In this document: in pieces, positions 1 through 10,930 of the stretch
Numbering within the stretch: position 1 is the first letter of the stretch
Layout of the letters: the number at the start of each line of letters is the position of its first letter
Translations under genes and position numbers: made by a program
Assembly (NCBI GenBank): GCA_003290165.1
Contig: QNQO01000532.1
Span: 1-64,000 of the forward strand
Direction: 5' to 3'
Length of the DNA: 64,000 nt
DNA from: Berberis thunbergii
Taxonomy: Eukaryota; Streptophyta; Magnoliopsida; Ranunculales; Berberidaceae
Notes under the pieces: model-generated
The model's database searches: none
The model's input: the letters and a program-made list of their open reading frames with translations, nothing else
Told to the model about the DNA's origin: nothing

Positions 1-808
1 AAGTATGGCAGTACCAGTAAGCTCCCTCTCATGTTTAGTTAGTGTGGTTATTTGTTACAAGTGGAAACTTATAATTGTATAAGAGGATCGAAGTCTTTGT
101 TTCTTACCTTAACTTTGAGCAACAATTACATATGCAAATAATTATTTTTTTAAATGTAATCCGAAATTTGGTTTCAAGGAAAATTTTCAGAGGAAAAACA
201 GATCGAAAAAGAAGAGAAGAGATTGAAGACCATTGTCAGCCTCAAGTTCTGCCTTCACTATCACTTTGTTATTCTCTTCCTTCGCTTTTTTCTTTGTCGA
301 CAGTTTTCCCTGCTCCTTTTCCCCTTATAAAACCAAAATAGCCTTAGGATTGGTCCTTATGGAAATAAGGATTGTAGATATTAGTGTAGATGCTTGCCAT
401 ATAACTAATGCTGTGTGGAGAAAGTGCCATGCCTGTGCATTATTAGATGTTCACATAAATGAAGTTGTTACAGCGTTACAAAAAATAAATCAGAAATGAT
501 ATATGATCAACTAGACATACTAGTAGATGTAAGATTGAAGCAAGGTGGATAGAAATGCAATGAGGTTCAGTAACAGCCTACGGAAATTTGGTAAGGAGAG
601 ATTTTTTTAAAGGGTTTGAAGATTCTGGAGAATACACAACTTAAAAAAAATGTTGGTCAAGTTAGAATTAGATGGAGAAAAGTTCTTTTGCCTTTTGAAC
701 TCTTGAAACTCATTTGGTTTTTATTACAATATTTTTTATGGTGCAAGCATTTTCTTTTTGTCATTCTATCACTTGATTAAATAAGTAAGTTAATGAATCT
801 GTCTTCAG
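1..808 (+). other. Intronic DNA upstream of the first visible CDC7-like exon
   Basis: This stretch is AT-rich, and its short open frames show no kinase motif. The first convincing exon opens at 809 after a pyrimidine-rich acceptor ending in TCTTCAG. The earlier exons of the kinase gene, with its N-lobe and catalytic loop, must lie outside the window. I see no exon, RNA gene or intact mobile element here. Confidence 0.55.
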
Positions 809-2950
809 GCAAATCAAAGAGCCGCAATACAAGCTTTAATCATGTTCCTGTACCAACTACCAAATCTCTTCCTCCCAATGAAATAAAAGCAATAAGTAGC
901 AGATTACTGGACGCCTCAAATCGCGAGGCAGTGAATAGTTCCAAGTTGTCATTACAACCCAAGAACATGAAGAAGAGAGCCAATGCAACACAATCCAAGG
1001 CCCAGCCTGATTTGGGCAGTGGGAATATATTCAAAAGCCAAGGTGCAGACGGCTCAGGGATAACCTCAGCAAAGGATGTGACAAGTACTAGAACCCATTC
1101 GGCGGAGAGATTAAGGGAGCGGATATTCTGCCGCATTGGAAGAAAAGAACTGATGAACCTGGCTATTGAAGGTGCTGAGCACAAGGCAGTAAATGTTCCC
1201 GCATCTCAGAGTAAGAGGATTGCTGCTCCTCCAGGGAAAAATGACAGAAAAATATTCATTTCACTCCTATGCCTTTACGTTCTAGTGGGGCCGCAGTTTC
1301 TGGTGCAGGATTGTTAAAACAAAAGGGTGACTTCCATGTGCTTGGTTATGTCAAACCTGAGACATGACGTTAGCATTTTAGTTAATATTCTATGTTTTTG
1401 CAGGTGATGGAAAGCATAAGAAAGAAGGTCCTTGTGTTGGAACCAAGGGGTTCCGGGCACCAGAGGTAAGGTCACTGACCACCCTTAGACATATAACCTT
1501 ATTATTCTGTATCAGAATCTTCAGTTGATGCTTAACCTAGGGGCACTCGATGTCTCGCCCAGCTCACGAACCATAAAATAACATCTTGTCTTGTGTCTTA
1601 TCTATAATAAAAGATCTAGGATGATAGGGGTCATTTTTCACTAATATATATCACGATAAATATCCTGAGTATACCACAAGTAACTGATATAATGGGATAA
1701 CTTAACAGCTTATGATGGAAAGGTAAAATATTAAGGAAAAAGGTTTGTATCTGTTATCCAAGTGAAATAGCCCCACCCAATAGTAATAGCAAGAGTTGTT
1801 AACTTATAATTATGTCGATAAAAATAGTAACAATGGCAATAACAGAATATGGGCTTCAAGGGAGTAAAACCAGTTTTTTACATGTCAAATAGACTATAAT
1901 TTGGTTTTTGGCGCACTTCATGGACTAACTTGCTTCTAGTTAGTTTAGGTCTATGCCAGTGGCTACTATGTATGGATTGTATCTGAGAAGCATTTGTCGA
2001 AAAACGTTTTCATCTGTCAGGAATCATCTTAAACTTGAACAAGTCCATATCTGACAGGGATCATCTTAAACTTAAGCAAATCCGTATTGCTGACTAGGGA
2101 GCTGAATAAGTGCACCTTAGTAGCAGTTAGTGTCTTAGTTGATTTACTCCTCGACACAAACTATCACTGTTGTTGTCTGTTTCTGTGGGATGATTTAGTT
2201 CTGAATATTGTTAGATCTTACTCAGTAGGTCTGCATGTACATATGGTAGCACCTAGAGTATAAGTGTAAAATGAATGGTTTCTGCAGGTCTTATTTAGAT
2301 CTCCGCATCAAGGTGCTAAGCTTGATGTCTGGTCTGCTGGAGTAACCCTTCTCTACTTGATAATTGGCAAAACTCCCTTTGTTGGTGATCCTGATCAGTA
2401 AGTTATTTCATTTAAAGCATAAACTGAACAAAATGTCATTAGCTCCTTAGTTTATGATATTGTGCTAATTGAATCCTATATTTTGCAGGAATGTAAAAGA
2501 TATTGCCAAGTTGAGAGGCAGTGAAGATCTATGGGAAGTGGCCAAGTTACACAACCGGGAATCCTCATTCCCTGAGGTAGTCATGATACTAGTTTCTTCT
2601 CATGTGTTTTTGTTTGTAATCATACTGTTTTTAAGATGATCCATTTTTCATGGCGGCAGGAATTATATGACATACAATCCTTGCCGTCATTAAAACTTGA
2701 AAAGTGGTGCAAACTGAATACCAGGAGACCGAATTTCCTAGAGTTCATCCCAGAATCACTCTTTGACCTGATAGATAAGTGTTTAACAGTAAACCCAAGG
2801 CTGAGGATCAGTGCAGATGAAGCTCTAAAGCACGAATTCTTTTTTAAGTGCCATGAAGAACTTAAGAAACAGAGACGACAGAGGCAGGGATCAAGTACTG
2901 ACACTGGAAGTGCAGTTTTGCAGAAGGAAGCTTGTAACGAAACCTGTTAA
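809..2950 (+). CDS. CDC7: CDC7-like serine/threonine protein kinase, C-terminal part, partial at 5' end and frameshifted
   Basis: CDC7 kinases, with the Dbf4 partner, phosphorylate MCM proteins in the nucleus to fire replication origins. Exons read by splice consensus are 809-1326, 1404-1465, 2288-2397, 2489-2576 and 2660-2950 (TAA). The first visible exon is the lysine-rich kinase insert. The next ones give GTKGFRAPEV (activation segment and APE motif), then DVWSAGVTLLYLIIGKTPF (subdomain IX), then the KCLTVNPRLRISADEALKH region (subdomain XI with its conserved Arg). The catalytic loop and DFG motif are outside the window. In exon 809-1326 the frame breaks after codon ATA at 1252-1254: one base appears to be missing. 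From about 1255 the family-like peptide TPMPLRSSGAAVSGAGL continues in another frame, which joins the next exon in correct phase. The gene is therefore either a pseudogene, an allele variant or a sequence error. Family assignment is secure; functionality is not. Confidence 0.85.
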
Positions 2951-3944
2951 TAGTATTACATAGGTAAAAGAAGATGGGAGCTGCAAATGTTTTAGCTCCC
3001 AACTTACACCACATCTCATGCTAACTAATCTCACTTTTTGTGTTACTGAATGCAAGTTTCTGAATCTTGTTGTGCATTTCACCCTAATTGTTGATGAAAC
3101 TTACGCTGATAGATATGATTAAATACAGTAGTTAACTCCATAGGCTTTACACAACTGTCTCTGAGTTTATTGGCAACATGGAACTAAAGATTGTCCAGTG
3201 GTAGGAACTAATGGGTGTACTCGGGTACAAAATAAGGGTGCTTGTAGTGTTCCCGTAGAATTTTCAAGGAGTTTTTTTTTGCAAGGATTTGTGCTCATTG
3301 GGTCATACTTCAATTTCAATGGGAGAATGGAGCCAACCTTGTTAGGATTCATATCCCTATCGATGACAGCTGCACCTTTTCTCATAACCAGAAGGAAGTT
3401 GTTCTCCATCTTTTCTTCCTTTGCCCTATCATTTCCCATTTTTGGCTCCTCTCTCCTCTTCCTATTAATTGGGCATCCCCAAACCTCAACCTCCACTTCA
3501 TTCTGAGAGTTTTTGAATTTATGTGGGATTATGCTAAAGCTTGACGAGATGCTCTCCCAGTTTATTGCTATCCTTATAACTATCTAGCAACTACGTAATC
3601 AAACCATTTTCAATAATACCAAGATCTCCCCTATGACCTTTGTATCCCAATGCCATTATCTTTGGGAGTCTTGGTACAAACAATGGTTTACCAAGTCAGC
3701 CTTAATCACACCTCATTATCCTTTAATCCCCCAAATCTTGGATACAGTCATAACTGACAAACAACTTGCCTCCCGCTCCTCTATAGATACGACCATTGCC
3801 TCAGTGGCCCATATTCTTGTTACTGTTCCTTTACATCCACAGTTATCCAGGACCAAATCCACTTAGCCTGCACACACAGGCTTAATCTCAAAGCAAACCA
3901 CCTTCAGTCACTTCCAGTCTGCCTTGATAGAGATATGGTTATTG
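2951..3944. other. Intergenic DNA downstream of the CDC7-like gene
   Basis: The 3' UTR of the kinase gene presumably occupies the first few hundred bases. Overlapping frames on both strands at 3167-3506 have no recognisable motif and look like chance. I see no gene here; the LINE fragment begins at about 3945. Confidence 0.4.
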
Positions 3945-4560
3945 TCACATTTGATGCTTGAAAACCTTGGAAAGGATTGAAAATAGATTGAGCACCTGGA
4001 AGAAGAAATACATTGCTAACATAGGAAGAACCACTTTAATTATGAGCGCGATTGCAAGCATTCCAGTACACATGGCGTCCCTTTGCACTATTTCTACTCC
4101 TGTGCCTGCTAGAGTTGAAAAATGCACGAGGAACTTTATTTTGGGGTAACTCTTCCACCGCAAAGAAGTTCTATCTTAATTAGAAGCAGGTTTGTTAGGG
4201 GTCTAGGGATTAGAAGAATCAAATAGTTCAATAAAGTTTGTTGATCAAACGGCTGTGGGGTAGAATGGATGCTCTCTGGAGAAGAGTTATATATGGCAGC
4301 CAAATATAGTGCCATATTTCTACTCATGGGTGGTTCATATGGAAGAGCTCGATGAGCTACAAACTTCTTCTTGAGAACACCTTCTCTTTTGAACCTCATA
4401 ATGGTTCTAGAAATCATTTTTTAGAGCAAAAATGTTGAGATCAGCCCTTGAAACTATCCTTCCAGCCATATATAATGCTTGCAGCATTAAGAAAGGCAGA
4501 ATTAGGGGATTGTTCAGAACAACTACTATTAATGGGAAACTTGATTGGAATTTTCGTTTG
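3945..4560 (+). mobile_element. LINE (L1-type) reverse transcriptase 3' fragment, degenerate
   Basis: The frame at 3945-4149 reads ENRLSTWKKKYIANIGRTTL followed by a hydrophobic SIPVHMASLC stretch. This is the familiar region just after the polymerase core of plant LINE ORF2, where families carry L-STWK-KYLS-GGR-TLIKSVL-SIP. After 4150 several stops interrupt it, but KLDWNFRLRRNLN near 4530 still resembles the downstream linker. The copy has neither its 5' part nor a visible poly-A tail and is dead. Confidence 0.7.
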
Positions 4561-4838
4561 AGAAGAAATCTCAATATAAGCCAATAACTACATAACTTTT
4601 AATTTTCTAGTCGATTAGATATATGCCTTGCCCTATAGTTGAATCACTGCTTGATAGATAAGTTCAGCTCCTTGTGGATCTAATAATACCATTAATTAAG
4701 AAAGTTGTAATAGATTTTCAAGTGAGAATGCTTAGCTAGGCAACAAACAATTGGACTATAGTATATAATAACTCCGACTACAAAACTAGTTAACAAACCC
4801 AACCATAATGAATGAATCTCACTCAGCTCAACTCGATT

Positions 4839-7800
4839 TTACAAACCTCGACCACGATAAGTGAGGGAATGTATAAGTGTATATAGCACACTACGGAGGA
4901 ATGGGTACATGATATCTACATACATCATCATAGTCAATAAGTTAGCACCCCAAACGCCAGCATGCCCTACCACCATCTGAAATATGTCTGTTTTAGGACT
5001 TGATTCAAGGTAGATGCCTAGAGCATAAGCCCAGATAGTACAAAGCACTGAGACGAAAAATGCAGTACCAGCTATAAGGAGCTTACATGGCAAAAAAAAG
5101 TAGTAATCTTCTAGGTTAAAGACTGATAAGTGAGCAGATAAAGCAGCTCCTAGACCTATCAGTGATGCGAACAATGAAACTGACAAGAAAAACCAGTATG
5201 GAATGAAGTATTTTCTGTCAAGAAATATAGGATAGCCTTTGTTTTGGTCATTTCCACCAGGCACAGTGAAGGCTGCTTGGAAGTTGATGGCAGCAATCAA
5301 GGTGGAGATAATCATTAATGTATTCGACATATCCTTCACCCATTCCTCTGCCCTTTTTTGAAGATCTTGGTGATCTACATCGTATACGTCTTCAGCTGTA
5401 CGGCCATTCAAGTTTCTGAGCTGAAGTAGGTGTGCTGGGCAGAGCCGTTTAACATGCTGCATGCATGTGGAAATAGATCAAGGTTACCAAACATGTGTTT
5501 ATTATCGCGCTCTCGAGGAAATTAACAATTAAACACAATGAACAAAGTCATATATAATTTGAGCTTTGATTCAAACTTAACATTTATTTATGAAATTATA
5601 AATGATAAATGAACTAGAACATGAAAAAGTTTTTTTTAGTTATTATTTTTTTAGAATACGAGATACATTGGCAACACATTTGTACATTTTAGTATTAGTT
5701 ACTTTTTCAGCAATAAGTTTGAATTAGTCACATTCATTTACCTGTTGGTCAATATTGCTACTAAAGTATTATTAACTTGCCATAATATGTTTGTAACATT
5801 AGTAAAAATTGAAACTTATAAAGATATGTAGAAAGATTGGTGATCTAAGCATGAAAGTGTCTGATGTGAGTATCCATGAGTGTCAACACGAGTACCTAAC
5901 ACGATGCAACCAAGCACACTGTAAGAGTAGTACTAAAAAGTTAACTATGGTGGGTACATGTATACCTTGAACCAGAGCACCTCCCATGGCATTTGTTGAG
6001 CGGGTCCATGGACATATGGTGGTTCTTCTCCTAACTTAGCTGCAAGATGCAAAGGTGTGTTTCCATCCTTGTCAACCATGGCAACCATTTTCTCAATGGG
6101 GAAGTTTTTGGACTTCAACAAGTACTGAAAAACTTGTTCACTTCGATGTTCAACAGCTAAATGCATTATGTTCTTGTCATTCTCGTCAACTGATGACTCC
6201 ATCATCTCAGGAAATTCTTCAATAATCTTCTCAAAAACCTCAACAATACCATGCTTGCTAGCTAGCAAAAGGGGCTCTTGGATGTCCGCGGTTTCTTCTG
6301 GCATGTCACTTGAGTTGTTGTTTGATGATAATATCGTTATCAATTGTTTTGTTAGCTCTTGTGCACAAGCATGCGTACGTTTTGCATCATCAACTACTCT
6401 TATCCATGGGCACACTGCAACAAAAGTCGTCTACTTTAAAATAAAATGAAATAAAGTACGAGGAATTTCTCTAATTAGTAACTTTGTCAACTTTTAAAAA
6501 ACATAAAAATAAAATGTTTGAACCAAAACTGTGAGTTGATGCATTTGGGAAAAGCTCATTTTGAGGACTCTATTAGGCTTTTAATTACTAACAGGTAAAT
6601 TAAAGCACTGTTCAGTCATTTGATAGGATTCTACTCACATCTTATGAGCCATATGATTCCTGCAAGAAAAGAAAAAAAAATTTAATGTAATAATTTCAAG
6701 GACAATAAGAGAGAAAGAGAAGGCAAAAGAGAAAATTAAGGAACCAAAAATCAAACCTAATAATTATTGAGACACATTTTGCTAATTAACCCAAAATTTA
6801 AATGGAACTGTAAGTCTGTTATTGTGCTATGACATTAAGAGTGTAGGTTTTTTTTTTTGGTTCGAACGAAAATTTTCCAAAAGTGAAAGGAGACGAGGAA
6901 AACAGGAGATAATGTAGAACATGAATTTGGTGACGGTTCTATCATCTTGGTTTGTTACAAAAATGTGGAAAATTCTTAGGGACCAATAAAAAAAACCTCT
7001 AAAATACCGTCATCTGCAGCTTTAAGTTGCTATTTATTCCCACTTCTCACCCCCGGCGACACTTAAAAAAATTCTAAATTTTTTTTATTTTACATTGCAA
7101 AGTTTTCTTAAAAGCAAGCACAACCTTAATTACTTTATTGTTATATATATGGAGTTTTATAGTGAAATGAATTGAGATATACAATGTAATTACAAAGATG
7201 CAATAAAAAAAATTGGAAAATCAGATCCTGGTATGATATCAGACCTGATATCTCCTTCATGTTTCTGATCATGGTATCCCTGTTCCGATAAGTATAGGAC
7301 GGAAGACCTGTTTTAGTTTAACCAAGTTAGAAATAATCAATCTAAGAGACTAACTTTCAAAATCATTAAGTTAAGAAAAAATGGTTTTAGAACTTGTTTA
7401 TTAAATCAGGTTTTGTAACCATGTTTTACAACCAGGATGATGTGACATCGTTATTAAATCTTTGGAGATTTCATCATTCTTTCGAGATCACGCCACGTCA
7501 CCCTGGTTGCAACAATCTGGTTTCCTAGTATTTTCGATATTATAAGTATCTTAGGAGTTATTTTGAGCTAAAAGTATTAGAAAAATGTCATATTTTGATT
7601 ATAGTACCCATATGGGTCAAGTTTAGGTTGTTTTAGAAATTCTATGAGAGTTTTAGGCTAGTTTATTTTATAAATAAGGTTGAAAACGAGATTGTACTTC
7701 ATTGTTGATTATTGAATAAAAGATTTAAGCTTGAATAACTTTGTGTTCTCCTGTGTGGAGTTCGTGTATCTTTTGGTGCTTCAATTGATTTAAGCTTCCG

Positions 7801-9901
7801 CAATCAATTGACATCACATGTAAACTATTATTGCCAATATTGATCACATGTAAACTATTATTGCCAATATTGCCAATTGACCCATATAATATTTATTGTG
7901 CATGAGGTGATACTATAATAACACTGCTAATTGCTAATCGCTTTGATGGTAAAATGCAAAGTTGACTTACACATGTAAACTATTATTGCCAATATGTCCA
8001 TAGGAATGAATGGAGAAGTTCCAATATTTTGATATGTATAAAGCGTCCCACTCCTAAATGAGGCAGGTGACTGAGCCATGAGATGAAGAGCTGTAAACCC
8101 CTGTTCGTTACGAGCCCAAGCAAGCGAAGGGCATAACTCATTTATCTTTATTGCCAAACCTGAGTGTAACAATTCAAATATAGAATCAAAACTATCATTA
8201 TGTCACAATATTATCTGAATGATAATTGGAACCATCACTTCTCTGAATGATAATTGCATAGTATGAAGTAAACGTCCTCAACATGAATGATCAATACGTC
8301 CTGAGTGACCACTTTAGGTTTAGACGAAAGCATAGATGAAGAAAGCTAGCAATGCTTAAAGAAAGTCACGTGTAATGAGGGTACGTAATTCTTGGATAAT
8401 CTACAACAATATGAAGTGCATGTCAAGGAGTACTTGACGAATGCACAACATTCTTGAATTATTGTACCAAGAACAGCAGGCCAAAGAGCGTGTTCTGCAT
8501 GTTGCAGAGTTGGAAGCTTTGAAGCAATGGACTCAACAGTCATTACAAACCTGAGAGCGCGAGGAATTGCAATCCTTACAAGGATGCTCTAGTCATCCTC
8601 TCAATAGTAGTCAGCGAATCACTGATGAAAAAGGCTTTTGGGGGATTACTTACGCTTGGTGGAAAGGATATTCAAGACTGCCTCTGAAAAGCAGTTAGAT
8701 TCAACATCAAGTACTAGGCGGACTGGACAAAGTTTTGATAAATTCAGAATGGGAAATTGGCAGCAGTGCTACTCAGTTCAGGATTTTTCCGCGAATGTGG
8801 TTGGAACATGAAGAGTTTGCTAATTTCTAAAAGATAACTGGTATTTGAATTTCGTTGAATGCCTCCTCTATTTGTCTTAGTAAGCAAAAGTACATCCAAG
8901 AAAAGTTAAAGTGGTAGACATGCACGTCTTTACGAAAAGAAGATGATTGAACTGGAAGACAGTGTTGGAGGAAGAAATTTCTCCGCAAAGTTGCTGGTCT
9001 TGGGAGGGAAATACTGAATTGAAAGACTAAAGGCTGAATTTACAAAATTGCAAAGTCATGGAAACAAAGGGCACACATTAAATGAGCTAAAGAAGGTATT
9101 ATTTGACACTATAGTAATATGATGGTTGCAAATGCAACTTGTAACCTCCGGAGCTATGAATCTGATCATGAGAAGATGGACTTAATGAAAGAAAGGCTTT
9201 CCATCCTTTCAACATGACAATGTGACCTTATGGTATTTGGCTTGCATTCAGCATCAAGCTTAATTAACTCTATATTAGCGCTGTCAATATTTAGTTTATC
9301 TATAGAAAATTTAAAGGAAACAATAATAAGATTTATGAATTCTCGAAATATTTGTTATGTAAAGGAAAATGATGAAACACACGTACGTACCGTAGAATTT
9401 AGCAGTCACAGCTGCATGGAGAATGGTAGAAAAATCATTTCTTCCGAGCACAGCATCCTCACTGTTTTTATCAAAAAGAAAGCATAGTATCTCCATATTC
9501 CCATAAGCAGCAGACCAAAACAAGGGTGTCTCTCCAAGAGCATTGGCCATAGAAACTAAGCTCTCCTCCTTCTCCACCAGTGCTTTAACAATGTCCATTG
9601 AACCAACTCTAACAGCTTCATGGAGTGCAGTGTTTCCATCATTGTTTTGTTTAAGGAGGAGATGATGATAATTTTCTACACTTGATGAAAAGTAGTGGAG
9701 AAGTCTAAGAACTATGCGAGTGTGGTGATTGCGAATAAGTAGGTGTAGAATTGTGTCGCCAGATGCATTGACTGCAGAAGAAGAAGAAGATTGTATTTGT
9801 GTTGTATAGAACTCATGGACAATGTCCCAATCTCCTTTAACTGATGCTCTATAGGCATCTCTTCTGCTCATCAACATCTGATGATCATTAGTTGCAGACA
9901 T
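4839..9901 (-). CDS. Ankyrin-repeat PGG-domain membrane protein (ACD6/ITN1-like)
   Basis: Four exons on the minus strand: 9391-9901, 7971-8159, 5966-6414 and 4839-5456. The coding total is 1767 bases (588 residues plus stop), with every junction phase compatible (1, 1, 0). The N-terminal exon carries ankyrin repeats with DGNTALHEAVRVGSMDIVKA and LGETPLFWSAAYGN. The second exon has EQGFTALHLMA and the third has KDGNTPLHLAAKLG. The last exon is the PGG domain: TLIAAINFQAAFTVPGG at about residues 432-449, followed by three more hydrophobic segments, giving about four membrane spans. Family members act at the plasma membrane or ER in salicylate-linked defence and cell death (ACD6) or salt/ABA signalling (ITN1); which subgroup this is cannot be decided here. 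The start ATG at 9899-9901 precedes a residue run typical of the family. No internal stop or frameshift is seen, so it looks functional. Confidence 0.88.
6415..7970 (-). other. Intron 3-side large intron of the PGG-ankyrin gene with repeat-like content
   Basis: This 1.55-kb intron separates the second and third coding exons. Around 7540-7800 the minus-neutral text looks like an LTR or MITE remnant, with a TATA-like ATAAATAAGG near 7672 and a polyadenylation-like AATAAAAG near 7716, but no boundaries or target duplication could be fixed. At 7420-7510 a short imperfect inverted repeat (AACCAGGATGATGTGAC against GTCACCCTGGTTGC) is also visible. Nothing coding is seen. Confidence 0.4.
7811..7996. 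repeat. Three copies of a ~25-bp motif that includes the 3' end of the ankyrin exon
   Basis: The string ACATGTAAACTATTATTGCC, continuing to AATAT, occurs at about 7817, 7850 and 7971. The third copy is the 3' end of coding exon 7971-8159 read on the plus strand. The other two lie inside the adjacent intron and lack the GTAAGT donor next to the motif. It looks like a local tandem duplication of the exon edge. Confidence 0.65.
8160..9390 (-). other. Intron 1 of the PGG-ankyrin gene with degraded coding-like sequence
   Basis: The intron runs from donor GTACGTACG (complement, 9390) to acceptor CACTCAG (8160). Between about 8340 and 9190 the plus strand has higher GC and short coding-like stretches, for example LYEKKMIELED near 8920 and KMDLMKERLS near 9175, broken by stops in all frames. 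They resemble coiled-coil protein sequence, possibly a kinesin-type retrocopy, but I cannot name the parent with confidence. Confidence 0.35.
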
Positions 9902-9942
9902 GACTGAATACTATAATGTTTGAATGGTATACTGTTTGAAGA

Positions 9943-9955
9943 AATTATATATATT
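9943..9955 (-). promoter_or_regulatory. Probable TATA box of the PGG-ankyrin gene
   Basis: The string AATTATATATATT lies about 45 bases upstream of the start codon on the minus strand. If used, it gives a very short 5' UTR. Transposon-derived repeat sequence begins about 40 bases further upstream. Confidence 0.45.
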
Positions 9956-10040
9956 GGTAGAAAGGCCAACAGTATGCATTATTCCTTTCTTCGTTCCTTC
10001 GAAAAGATACTCATTCTATTATAATTTTAACAAAGTTTTT

Positions 10041-10302
10041 TATTAGGAAATACATCCTATATTAGTAAATATATTTTATTATTAGGAAAATATATTTTAG
10101 CATATTGTGTTGCAAGTTTTATGGGATTAGAAGTTTTATGGGGTTAGGAAACTTTCCAAACCAAGGAAACAAATTACTAGCCATCGGAAAGTTTCCTAAC
10201 CCCATAAAACTTCTAATCCCATAAAACTTGCAACACAATATGCTAAAATATATTTTCCTAATAATAAAATATATTTACTAATATAGGATGTATTTCCTAA
10301 TA
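10041..10302. mobile_element. Foldback MITE with perfect 117-bp arms
   Basis: Arms 10041-10157 and 10186-10302 are exact reverse complements, separated by a 28-base loop. Outer ends are TATTAGGAAATACATCC and its complement. The paralogous repeat copy at 13837-15581 lacks the element and reads CAAAGTTTTTGATTTATT, an intact empty site. The flanks here show TTTTT on both sides (10036-10040 and 10303-10307), consistent with a 5-bp target duplication, though the T-run makes its exact length ambiguous. Perfect arm identity implies recent insertion or recent conversion. Superfamily not determined. Confidence 0.85.
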
Positions 10303-10764
10303 TTTTTGATTTATTTTGACAGCCTTAATTTATCGTACACATTGCTTTGATGTTTTATGTGACTTTAAAAACAGTGGATAGATTGGGGTAAGGAATCAAG
10401 AATAATCAAAGGAAAAAAGCAAGAAAGAATCATGAAAAAATGGTCATCAATAATAATTGGTTTTGGAACTTTAAAGTGATTTTATCTTTCCCTTTTTACG
10501 TATGGGCTCTTTATGTGTGAGCTAAGCATGCATTTTTACAAATCAGAGACTGAACTTATTCTTCACTTCATCTAGTGCATGTAGGATATCTGAAGTACTC
10601 GAATTGAGGTTTGGAATAATAAAAAAAAGCCTGGTTCATTGTGTTGATCCGAAGCTTGCAATTTACTCAAGAAGCTTGTCAAAGTGCGTTCAGAGAAGTT
10701 ACACTGGGTTCTGTATTCCACAACCAAGAACAATCTTGTAACATCTTTTAATTTTTTGAACAAT

Positions 10765-10930
10765 TCTAGCCAGCCAGGTTTGGTAGTCACTTTTGGGTTT
10801 AAGTTTTGATTTTTTACACTTTTACCTCTTCTATAGATGGTGTTTGTGGTCATGTTTTAAAGAAAATGGGTAAAAAATGTAAAAAACTAAAACTTGACCC
10901 AAAAGTAACTACCGAACCTGATTGACTAGA
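10765..10930. repeat. Small foldback inside repeat copy A
   Basis: The left part TCTAGCCAGCCAGGTTTGG pairs with a right part whose complement begins TCTAGTCAATCAGGTTCGG. The arms extend about 60 bases through GTAGTCACTTTTGGG. The same structure recurs at 14313-14466 in copy B with better-matched ends. It looks like an older MITE carried inside the duplicated segment. Confidence 0.55.

Noticed and set aside
793..808. ATG at 793 as start of the CDC7-like protein
   Set aside because: It sits in the intron just before a good acceptor, and the kinase N-lobe must precede the visible exons.
8340..9190. Kinesin-like or other retrocopy inside intron 1 of the ankyrin gene
   Set aside because: Short coiled-coil-like words are suggestive but broken by stops in every frame; parent not identifiable by eye.
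10572..10853. Open frame with a homologue at 14123-14377 (LNPKVTTKPGWLELFKKLKD)
   Set aside because: Conservation is explained by the recent duplication, and half of the frame overlaps a foldback repeat; no known domain.
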